The notes beneath the pieces were generated by a model. That model saw only the letters and a program-made list of their open reading frames with translations, had not been told where the DNA came from and made no database searches. The position numbers were made by a program, and so were the translations under genes. Below are positions 26,301 through 38,300 of a stretch of 64,000 nt of DNA, piece after piece (positions within the stretch are counted from its first letter, which is position 1; each line of letters opens with the position of its first letter). Location of the stretch: assembly GCA_963969365.1 (NCBI GenBank), contig OZ017762.1:496001-560000 (forward strand). The letters run 5' to 3'. Origin of the DNA: Asterochloris sp. CNOR1. Its lineage: Eukaryota > Chlorophyta > Trebouxiophyceae > Trebouxiales > Trebouxiaceae.

Positions 26301-29300
26301 GGGGAAGACCTGAGTGATCTTGACTGCAGGGGCCTGCATGAGGCAGCAAGACAGGCTGCAATGAAGAGCTGGGCCCCAAAGGGCGCTGAGAGCAGCAAAG
26401 CAGGCAAGGTGCAGGCCACGCCTCAGGCGCACAGGATGCCTGTCAGCAAGATGGCATGGTTGACCGCTCATCTGCTGCTTCCGTGCGTGCTGGCAGGGCA
26501 TACTGTAGGGCTCACCATCACGTACGGCTTCAGGTCTGACGGCGTGTCATTCACCAGCATCTTCCGCAGGATTCTGTCAAATGCCTTGCGCCCGTCATCA
26601 TCTGTGTTGCCCCCCACAGACCAGACAAGCGCAAACAGAAAGACAGACTGCAGCCAGACCTGCAGGGCAGCAATGAGGCCAAAGCTCAGGGCCAGTGCTG
26701 TCAAGAGGATGCGAGGCCCAGCCTCAATGCTGCTACAAGCTGCAGCGTCATCAGCCTGCCAGACAGCCTGGGCTCACCGTCTGCATGTTGTCGCTGAGCT
26801 CTGTGACGGCCGCAGCATTCGTCTTGAACTCGGCAAGCATCGTCTCCAGGAGCCGCATGCAGCTCTGCACCAGGTTCAGGTTCTGCATGGGGACTGGTGC
26901 TTTGATCATCTTGGTGGCCACCCGCACCATGGGGGGCAGCATCCAATCAAACAGGGACATCAGCAGGGACCTGCAGGGGCCCACAGACAGCTTGACTGGG
27001 TGCCCCAAATACGATGCATGGGAGCCACACAGAGCATGTCTGCTGAGCAGGGGCTCACTGCCAGCAGGGAAGCCTCACAATCACAGGGATAGTAAGCACA
27101 GCATGATCAGAAGCAATCTGCATACGGCAGATATGGGCAAGCAGAAGCAGCAGGGGGCAAGCTGGGTGCACAGGACCATGGCTGGTCACTGAGGCAGCAT
27201 GGGCTGCAGGGTGGCACCTGTGGCTGTCCGTCAGCGCGGGTGGCAGTGTGGCCATCCAGGAGGCTGCCAAGGGGCGCCACCCCAGGAGCGTGGGCTGCAT
27301 GTACACCATTCCACAGCGGCTGACTGTGGCAGGGGAGGCCACTGCCAGGTCAGCCACCTGCAGGCCGGCAGCCAACTCGGCGCTTGCGTCGATTACTGGG
27401 GCATGGGCAGAGGCAATCAGACCAGTGTTTGACAGAGGCAATCAGGACAGTGCCTGAATGAGCTGCTGCACCACTCATCGGAGGGCGGCCCACAGCCTGA
27501 CATGCAGAGGCAACGTGAAAGGTGTACTGCCTGAGCGCTCGCCAAAGTGAAGACCCAGACAGCCTGTGCACAGACAGCCTGCTGAGTGTATGCAAAAGCT
27601 GGCCCTGTGACTGGTGGGGGTGGCCCAAGCAGCCTGTGCAGAGGCACATTCAAGAGTGATGCAGCAGCTGCTGGGTCGGGCCCTACCTCGAAAATCATGT
27701 TCATGAGGCCTGACATGGCAATGATCTCGCCGCTGGTCAAGCAGAGCTTCTTGTTGTCGTCCAGCACCTGAGCAGGGATGAGTCACTGTCAGACAAAGCT
27801 CACAGACTTGAATGCGCTCGCACAGACCCCTGTCATACATCAGCAGGCCCGCATGTGCAGGTGCAGCTTGACACCAGCAGGGCTGCATCAGCAGGCGCAC
27901 CGTGTTCATGTTCTCAATCCAGATGGCATCCACTGGGCCATCAAAGACGAGCCACTTCCTGTCTGGGCTGCTGTCACGGGCGGCATTTCGGAACAGGACA
28001 GCCAGGAGGCCATCAGTCCATTCCTTGCTGGTTGGATCCTCAGCTCCATACAGTTGCCCCATGGAGACGGCCTTGGGGTTGAGCGCAAACGTTTTGACGC
28101 GCTGCTCATTGTTCAGTCCCTGCAGAACGCCACACTGCTGAGCCGGGGTTCAGGGCTCAACACAGTGCCTCCCACAGCAGAGGGGCCGTGATTGCTGTGC
28201 AGGTGCAGCAGGCGCAGTTCCAGTCAGGTGGCCTGATTCCAGCCCAGATCCTGCCAGACAACAGCCCTCCTCTGATTACTCTATGCCTCCAGTGAGGGTG
28301 TCGGCCGGCACCTGGTGGAGCCCTTGTTGCTGTGCGCATACAGTGCTATAACATAGCACCGATCCTTTTGTTCAAGTCAGAGGGCACATGCAGCAGGCGC
28401 AAGGACTCGTGTGCGCCCACCTTCTCCTTCAGGTCCGTAAGGGCGTCCGCCAGCACGCGGTAGGCTGCAGTCTTCATGCCAAAGGACTGCCCCACCAGCA
28501 TGAGCCCATGCCTGACCACAATCATCTCGTACAGCTGGATGACCTTGACAATGAAGGCGTCCAGGGGCTGCAGGTTGTACTTCACACAAGCCACCTGCAG
28601 GCAGCGCCAGTGTGCGTGACTTGTCTGGGCAGAAGCTTGCCACTGCTGCAGAGCTGGCAAGGGCTGTGATGGTTTGGCAGGCAGCACTACCGTCTGCTAA
28701 TGGCTAATGGCAAGTGTTACATGGTATACATGTAGGGCTACTGCATTGGCAACATGAGCTGCAGTGCCTTCAGCTGTTGGCTGAAACCTGCCAGTTGTAA
28801 AGACCAGATAGCGGGGATGTGACCCTGATCTGGAATTGCCAGAAGCTGTGAGGCTGCATGATGAACAAGTTAAGTCCAGGCTGTATGCAGCACAGGACCA
28901 CCTGCATGCAAGACCAGGTCATGCAGCAATGATAAGGCCTTCGTCCCAACCCTGGCTGGCCTGAATCAACAGTTGCTGCTCATTTGCAGACATGATGCAA
29001 GCCCAGCTGCTGCAACTCCCAAGACCAAGGCTGTGCACAGTACAGGGCAACCTGCGTGCATGCCCACTCACTGCAGTAATGACGAGGGCTTTGCCCTAAC
29101 CCCCTGCTGGCCTCACATCAGGGCTGCTGCTCAGTGCACACAGCAAGCAGCAGCAGCTGCTGCGAGTCTGCAAGCACTGGTGCCTCAAGACTGCTGGTGC
29201 AGGTCTGCCCACCTTGATGGCTGTGGTCAAGTTGTCATAGTCAACCTTGGGCAGCTTGACCCCGGGGAACAGGTCTGAAAGGATGCCGCTGAACAGGGGT

Positions 29301-32300
29301 ACATCCTGGTCAAGGAACTTGGGCAGATTCACATCGTTGATGGCACGCAGCATGAGGACATCCTCCATCTCGTCTGTGAACACGCGCTTGAGGTTCCCAG
29401 CAGCGCGCAGCACGCTCATGACGGCGCGCATGCCATAGTCATAGTGGTCGGCGCTGGACAGCTGCTCGCTGCACAGCCTGCATGTGCATGAAGGGTGATT
29501 GCAATGGTAACATCGTCAGACTCCAATGGGCGCTTGCAGCCAGACTCACTCTCTTCAGAAAGCTTGCTGCACATCCTACCACTGACCAGATGAGGCGGCC
29601 GTCTCACAGGTGCTTTGGAAGTGCTTCCAGCCAGATGTGGCCTGCGCCGGACAGCTATTACCACAGGGCCTCCTATGCCTGCCGAGGAGCTGCAATTGGT
29701 CTCCAGGGCTGCTTCTTATGTTTGCATCCAGGTGCAGTGGTCCTCACCTCAGGTGGCTGGCTGTCCTCAGGGCGGTCTGGACAGCTTTGCAGCACACCCA
29801 AGCAGCCACCACCAAGACCAGTGAACGCAGTGCTGTCACCTGTATGTCTGCACCAGCTTGCGCGCCATGAGGCGGGCCTCCAGGTAGCCATATGAGTACA
29901 ACATGATCTCGGCAATCATGGCGTAGTCTGGCACCATCATGGCCACATCGCGGAACAGAGCCTGCAGTGATTGCCGAAGCAGCGCGCTGATGAGCACGGT
30001 CGAAAGGCATTGCATTGGAAAGAAGGGCAGGACTGCTGCCCTCTGCACTGCTGCTTGGCCTGTGCAGCTCTCTGCACCATGCAGGCTGACCTTCAGATTG
30101 TCTGGCAGCTCAGAGCGTCCTGCATAGCCTGGATTCATAGTGATGAAGGCGTTGCAAGTGGGGACCAGGCGAATCTCTACCCCCTCAAAGGTGAACAGCT
30201 TGAGCTTGGCTGCCTTGGCCCTCTGAATGGTCAGCACTTGCTGGGCGACCACAGACAGAACCTGCAGAGGCAGACTTCTAATCCACAGCTCAGAAAGAAG
30301 CAGAGCACAGGCTTTGCAAAACAGGAACAGACAGAACAGGCAGAACAGGCAGTGCTGCATTTGCAGCCAGCTCAGCTGACAACAGCAAAACCCCACCTCA
30401 AGCTCAATACGATTGAACTCATCAAAGCACGCCCAGGCGCCGCTGCATGCCAGCCCCTGCAGGTAACGACCCGGCACTTTCAGCAGCGACAGTATCAAAG
30501 CAGGTCAATGATTGTATGTCCACCTGACGAAGAGCAGCTGTGAGAGGGGTCACTTAGGTATGGAGCCAACAAGCAGCAACAACACACCTTGAAAAATTTG
30601 CCCATGGCCTTGTAGTCCAGTCCATCACTGCAGTTGAAGACGACACACTGGATGGCCAGAGCCTTGGACAGATCCTGCAGCGACCGGGGCACCAATGAGC
30701 ATGTCGCGCCTTAGCTGCAAATTGGCAGCAAGGTGGCAGACGCAGACCAATGCTCCTCATGCCCCACACACCTTGGTGGTCTCAGTCTTTCCTGTGCCAG
30801 CAGGACCAGCAGGGGCGCCACCCAGGTTCATGTGAATTGCGCCAATCAGGGTGCGGTAACACCTGCAGGCCACAGTCAAGCTCAGCAGGCTGTGCTCAGC
30901 AGTATTGTGACGACAAAAGGCAGCCAATTGAGCTCAGAGGGCTACCTGTCAGTGAGTGGGGTGATGACCAGGCGTCCAGAGTTGCCCAGGTATTCATAGC
31001 CATACAGAGCACTTGCATTGATCATGCGCACCAGCAGCGTCTCCTGCAGTGCAGATGAAGAAGCATGATGAAGGAGGAGCAGTCCAGCATGCAACAAGAC
31101 GGGCCCTGCAACATGCCAAGTCAGTAGCACCACTGCAATCACGCAGATGATCAGGGTTGCCATGCCCTCCGGCTGCCTGAGCCGCTGTCAGCAGCAACAG
31201 CTGCAGCTGCAGCCGCAGCAGAACGGAGTCGAGATGTGGCCACGCTCTCCTCTAATGCTGGAGGTGTTGCAGCCAGTAGCACACAGCTCAGCAGGCCACA
31301 TAAGCAGCACCCTCTGCTGACTCCAGCATAGGGGTGGTCGTGAGGGCACAGCAATCAGGTATGCAGCATCTGCTCAGGAGGGACACGCCCAGAGAAACAA
31401 GGTGCTGGAGACATGGTTCTGTGCTGGTTTGGATGCAGGATCAACTCTGCCTCCTGCCTGCCTGTGCCCTCTTCAGCAGATGCTGCAGCACAAGCCAAGC
31501 CGCGGGGCAAGTTGCTCGCATTGTCATTGGACTGACCTGCGGGGGTGCTCCAGAGGGTGGCGCCTCATTGTACTCCCAGTAGTAGCGCAGCTGGCTCTCC
31601 CACTGGAAGTCCTTCTCACTCTCCACCTTGTCGATGCTCATCTGCAGCGTTCAAGGTGCAAGCCTCAGAGGTGGGTCACGTGGATGCAGGCACTTCTCCA
31701 GGCTCGTGGTGTGGGGCATGGCTCAGAGGCGGGGCCCTCAAAGCTGGGCACATGGGTCTGTTGTTGGTGCCCTGGGCCCCCATCACACTGAAGAGTCTTC
31801 GATGCCTACTCTGGGTAGTCCGGCCAACAGCTGGAGTAGCCACCAGGCCCCTGCAGCTGCTTTGCATGTTGCTGGCACGGAGGCACCGGCAGCACGCGTA
31901 CGTCTGGGCCCTGCGATGGAAGCTCACCTGGACAGTGACGTCGCGTGCATGCACATCAATCACGACCAGAGCTCCACAGGTGGCACGCTCCAAGCTGGTC
32001 AGCTGCCCGCGCACCAGGCTGACGATTTTGTTCAGCTCAGCAGTGCACTTCTGGCCGTACTGGGTCAGGCCCTTGGAGCCCCCCGCATTGATGGCCCCAA
32101 CCACTTCCCTGGTCCAGAACACCTGCAGGGCAAGCCTAGAGGGTGTTTGGCAATGCACTCTGGCCCAGCCCTGGACTTCTGGAGGAAGGGCACAGCATCA
32201 AGAGGGAGAGCAGCCTGGCTGTCCGTGACAAGCAAAGACGTCAAAGGACCAGGTTGCCTGGCGCAACGCTAGCACCCACCTGGCTGCAGTTCAGCACCAG

Positions 32301-35300
32301 CTGGCCAGGCCACTCCAGGATCCACTTGCTGCGCTCAGTGACAGTGTAGGCGGTCAGCGCCTCTTCCGCCAGCTTGTGCACGGTGCGCCGAATCACGCCC
32401 TCCACCTCATTCAGCCACAGCTCCACGGCTCCCGTGATGTCAGGCTTCACCGGCTCCACCCAGTCCACCTTCTCACCTGCAGGGGCGTGGCATGCGTCTT
32501 GAGGTGCAGGCCCCATCCTTCACAGGAAGCTGAAGCAGTGGGGGATGCCAGAGAAGCTGCAGCCGTTCATGCCGGGCAGGGCTCAGTCCAAGATGTGGCC
32601 GCTTGAGGCCCGCAAACAGAGACCTACACAGTCCAATTTCAAGGCTGCCATCTGGACACAGTTGCTCCACCACGGGCATGCATGCTCCACCCACCTTCGA
32701 CAGAGATCATGCCCGTGATGTCCCCATTGGGCGCAAAGATGAACTCCTTGACAGCCTCAAAGCACTTTTTGACAAAGGGCTGGATGTTGAGGGGGTCCTT
32801 GGCCTCGCTCAGGATCTCCAGCAGCTCGTCGTTGGACAGGAAGAAGAAGCGGGGGAAGGCCATCTTCTTCATGTCCAGCAGGTCGTTCAGGCCACGCTCC
32901 ACCACCTCAAGCTGGGCATTGCAGTGCTGCAGCTGCTCCAGCAGGGATGGCAGCTCGGCCACCTGCAGGGGACAGCAGAGAAGGGGGCTCAGCCACAAAG
33001 CAGCTTCAGCGGCATGACGCGACAAGTGCAAGTGTACAACTGCTCCAGCAGAGACGGCAGCTCTGCACCCTGACAGGTGGAGTGGGGCAAGTCAGCCGCC
33101 TGCGGGGCCTCAGAACGGACGCCCCTTATAGGTTTGACAGGCACAGGCCTGGTGTGGACAGGCACAGGTGCTCCGCAGACAAAGATTGAGGGGCACTGAG
33201 GGCAAAAGCCATGCCAAAGGAGGGCGCATCCAAGGCGGGGGCTGCAACTGCAATGGGCGTGAGGCCTGGCTTGCCTGCAAGATCAGTGGCTGCTCCTTGA
33301 CTGTGGCCATGATGCTCCGCCAGATGGCATCCATGTCCCTGAAGGCCGCCCCTTCCGTAGGGATCTGCCGAATGATCTCATCGGACCCAAAGATGGGCTC
33401 CAGGTAGAGCCACTTGCCCTGCATGGCACACACTGGGCTGTCAAGGCACAGCTGTCACAGGAGGGTGCAAGAGTTGCCCTGCGCCCCAAGCCAGCAGTGC
33501 TGATCTGGCTGCATGCACAGCCGGTGAGGCCCCAGACCGGAAGCATGCCAGGCACAGCGGCATTAGTCAAGCACATCTTGCACAGCAGTGTGAGCGCAGC
33601 TGCTGGGCCGCAGCCTGTGCAGAGGGCCTCCGTCGTGACAATGGCTGCTGGCATGCAGAGCGCCCCAGCTAGGTGGGCGAGCGACGTCTCCCAGCTAAAA
33701 GAGCCAGCAGAGCTAGCAGCACACCACCTTGCTCTGAAACCAATCACATGACAGCAGGACAGCAGTGCGCCTCAGTCAGGCTCACCTGGCACATGAGCCA
33801 CTGCTCCAGAGTGTCTTGCAGCTGCTTGAGCAGGCTGCTCCAGGGCTGTATGTCGCCCTCAAAGGCCTTCCCGAAGGGGCTGGCTGCCATGGCTTGCAGC
33901 TTGACGAGGTGGTCGTCCAGCAGCACCTGAGGGCAGCAGCGGCGAGAAGCTTAGACGTCTGAATACAAAGAGCTGGCGATGGGTGACCCCAGCACATTCC
34001 GCCTCTTGGTGTCCCGATGCGATGAGACAGAGCGGCACTCCCTATGGATGGACAGATGCCGTAGCAGATTAAAGTGCTTGAATCAAAGCTGCTGGGTCCT
34101 GCTTGACTACGTGAGATGGCTCAGCCAGTCTACATGGAAGGAAACGACCGGAGCAAGCTAGCTAGTGCATCCCTGAGCCGATTTATCGCTCGTCGTTTCA
34201 CACCCTGGGCTAATGCCTGGTACCCGTTGCGTAGCACTTTCCATCTTCTGCACCATCTTGTTTGCTGACACTGGCAGCCGGCAAGCTTAGCTGCTGCGGC
34301 ACCTGGCTGGTCCATCCAGTAGGAAGCTACTCATGCACATAGAGCAGCAGCTTAGATGCACTCCCCACCTGGGCTTTGTACACTGGCCCTCCAGGCAGAA
34401 GTTACATGATGGGTGCCTTCTTACTGCTCAAGTAGGCCTAACAGGCCTCATTCACCCACCTGAGCTTCGTCCACTGGGCCTCCGCGCAGGATGTATGTGC
34501 CAGTCGCCTTCCAGTCTGCTAGCTCGAAAGCCAGCCCCTGCCAGTCGGCGTGCATCTTCTCCAGGGCCTTCTCAATGGACCACTCCCTGCTTGCATGCTC
34601 ACTGATCTCAGCGATTTCCTGCAGGCCAGGCATGAGAGTGCTGAGGCGCCTGACCCATTGTCTCCAAGCTGGCATGCCCACTCATCTCAGCAATCCTGCA
34701 GGCCAGGCTTGAAGCCTGTTGAGGCGGTCGACAATCCCTGGACCATTGTCTTGGGGCTGCCACGCTTGCTGACTACAGCAATGTCCTGCAGGCCAGGCCC
34801 ACGATTGCTGGGTCACTGAGTGTCAAAGAGATGCACCACGAGGGACAGGGCACCACTCTGGCTGGCATGCTTGCTGATGTCAGCAATCTCTTGCAGGCTA
34901 AGCCCAAAGGCTGTTGGGTCACTGGTGGCTGCCCAAGTCTCCTTCACTGGGAATGGGTGCCGTGCATTGGTGCAGAGCCACCATGAGAGAATCTAGCGGT
35001 GCTGGAGCTGCCAGCACACAGATAGCTCTTGAGGCAGTGGCGATGTGGCCCGCCATGGGCGCCGGGTCCACACACTGAGCCTCACTATCAGTGAGGGAGT
35101 GCAGCAGCTGTGCTGGCTACTGGGAGGCAGTAGCATTGATACGTTGTGCTCCAAGATGCCGCAGTCCAGCAGCCTCCTCACAGACAGAAGCCCTGAGATG
35201 CGACAGGGTGCCCCAGCAGTCTGTCACCCTGCCGTGCATTTAGATGTGACAATGGACCCCTGCGTGCTCCCACAAAGCACTTTGCTGCCGTGACCAGTCA

Positions 35301-38300
35301 CTTCATGAACTCCTCAACACCATGATCAAGGAGGCAGCTCAATCTGACAAGTCACGGGAGCATTCCAGTGCTGCAGGGTAGCACCATAGCACATCCATGC
35401 AGTACAACATCACGAAGCCTGCTAGCATGGGGCAGGGGGTTGCAGCCATCACCTTGACGTACTCATGGATGCCGTAGTCCAGAAGGCGCCGCAGTGAGGT
35501 GACCTCATCTGGTCGGATCTCAAAGCCCACCACCTCGGCGATCTTCTCCCAGTGGCGCTCGTGCAGCCCCTGGTTGCAGATCGCGCTGATGAGGGGCAGC
35601 ATGTCCTTGAAGCTGGTCACCTTGGACTTGCACTCCTCAGCAATCTTGCTGGCCACCTCACTGGAGGGGTCAGACGCAAAGGTCTGCAGGCAGCCGTGGG
35701 GCACTCGCTTCTGAGAAAACTCGTTGATAATCTTGCCCAATGGCCAAAATGCTGGAGGGGTGTGCACCAGGGTCTGCCGGCATCTGGGTGGGGGTTGAAT
35801 CGCTGTTCAGGCTATGTTTGTTGTTTGCATGCTTCGTCACCAACCCACTCGACCTGGCAGAGCTTTTAAGTCTTGCACATAGCAAAGCCATCAGGCACAT
35901 GATTTTGGCCTGGCAGATGATGTAGCTGCAGAATGTCGCTCGAGTACACAGTGCTGAATATCCAGCTGCAATAGGCCGCTTGAACAGATGCTGCCCACTT
36001 TGTAGCGCTTGCTTGCAGGAAGACGCCCCCATGCTTGACCTACCAGGCGCCTGACAGGTCTCAGAGCTTTGCCTCGTGGTGGGGCTCACATACTGTGTGA
36101 CCTATCTCAGCTCGCGCAAATTGCACACAGCAATCAGACTCAGGATGTTGGGTGCCTGGCGCAGAATGCAGCAGCGCCACTGTGAAGCAGCACCACATAC
36201 CGTGGACTGACCTTGCTGAGCTTATAGATCTTGCGAGCGGCATCAGACACCTCGCTCTCCACGTCCTCAGGGTTCAGTTTGCTGAAGGGTCCCGTCATCC
36301 AGGTGGCATACTTCTCATAGAACCGTGCAGCCAGGGTCCACAGGCCAGCATGCGGCTCCAGCTTCATGTTCATCTTGGCCACCTGCAGACGCAGCCATTT
36401 TGGTGCACTGTCAAGGTAAATGGATGCTCAGCTCCAGCACGCTTGCAGCTCCAGCCTTCATCCCGGCTACCTGCAGGCTCAGTACGTTCTGAGCCATGAG
36501 CAAAATTGTTGCTGCTGTCTGGCATGCAGCACCACCTTCAGCCTGGGCACATCCAAATGCAGCAGCACTCAAGTAAGTTGAGGCTCTACTCTACACATTG
36601 GAGCAGGATTGGGCTTTGGGTACAGTCAGCTGCCCATCAGCAGCAGTGTGTGCCAGGCCTGACGATATTGAGCTGAGAGGGCTGCTGATTCATGTTGTTC
36701 AATCCATTGTTCATCTAACATGAGCATCCTGCCTTGACTGCCTAGCAGGTGCAGACTGTGCCTGCAGCTGGTCAGCAGCCATGGCGGTGGAGCGCTCTGT
36801 ACAGCACATGAGCAGTCAAGAGAGGCCCTGGATCTCACCTGGCCATACTTGGTCGTTGGCCAGCCAAACAGCTTCTCCTGGGTGTTGATCTCCTCAGCCT
36901 CAATGGCGGCCTGCAGGACAGCTGGCTGCTGTTGGTACAGGCCGTGTGGCTGGCAGCAACAATACACAAAACACTAGAGATGAACAATCGGTGATGGAGC
37001 CCCACAGGAGTCTTTGCTACAAGGACTCACTGTCAGATGCTTGTACATGCAACTTGGACCGCCGCAGTAGACAGCAAAGCCTACACTCAACAACACCCAA
37101 CAGGCCCTTGCCTGCTTCAGACCTTCTGCCAGAGCAGTGGGCTGCACAGACTGCCGGCCTGCAACAGCCTTCACTCACAACAAAGCACCCCAGCAGGCCA
37201 CTACCTGCTTCAGGTATTGCAACAGGACAGTGCGTGCATGGCTATCCGGTTCCAAAAGACCTCACAAAGGCCCCTGCAGGGCCTTGCCTGCTTCGGCTGC
37301 TGTGCTGAAGCTGTACTTTGCATATCACAAACCTCCAGCTGGCCACTCACCTGATTTAGCTGGCGGGACAGTGGCCTGCATGGCAATTGCATGATGCTCG
37401 CAGAGAGCCCACCCCCTTGCTGACCCCAGAGCGGTGGCCAACACAGCGCCCTTACCCAAGCGCCACCAAAAGGCACCCCAGCCGATCACTAACCTGCTTC
37501 AGCCGCTCTGACAAATGTAGTCCTGCACAAAGAACACCCAGAGTGCATCCAGAAAGCGTCCTGGCTGGTGACTTACCTGCTTCAGCTGCTCTAAGAGCAC
37601 AGTGGCCTGCGCAGCAATCTCGTCACGCTTGCTCAGCTCCCCGCGCTGGTCATACTTGTCTACCTCGCTCTGGCAGCGATCCAGCAGGTCAGCAAACTGA
37701 CTGCGCCGCTTCTTCAGAGCTGCTTCGAATTCGCGATGCTCTGCAGATATAGTGCACTTCAGAGCTGCTCCATCCCACCCCTTTCCACGGATTTGATTTA
37801 ACTCGCAGTGCTCTGCTGTGTGCCAGGGGATTATGGGCAACGTCAAGCCGCAGGGAGCTGGACCAATAGGAACGCCTGACGGCATGCTGGACGGCAACAG
37901 ATCTCATTGCAAAGGCATGGCTACAGCCATGGACATCTGCCACAGCCAGAGCATATGCTAGTGCTAGCTGCCTTGGCAGCCTTCCAGGCGCATCCCTTAC
38001 CTGAGTTTGCCTTCCCAGAGGCCTCACGCAGGTTGCCAGCAAACTTCCTGGGCCACTCGTAGGCACGCATGGCCACCTCAAAGTCCTCAGTGCTGCCAGT
38101 AAACCTGAACTGTTGCAGGAACGCCTCCCGCTCCTGCAGGCACATACAAAAGTCGAGAGGTGCCACAGCTCCTACCTGAATCCGTCTCAGGAGCAGACAC
38201 CATTGTGCCCCAGCAAAACTTCTGCAGCGCTGCCATGGCTGCACCAACTAGCTGGCAGAAGTGGCCGCCCCTGGTAGCATGTGCAGCCCTCAAGGCTGCC

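Noticed and set aside
26064-27092. 342-codon plus-strand open frame
   Set aside because: Antisense to dynein AAA3 and AAA2 exons; the minus strand has clear P-loop motifs.
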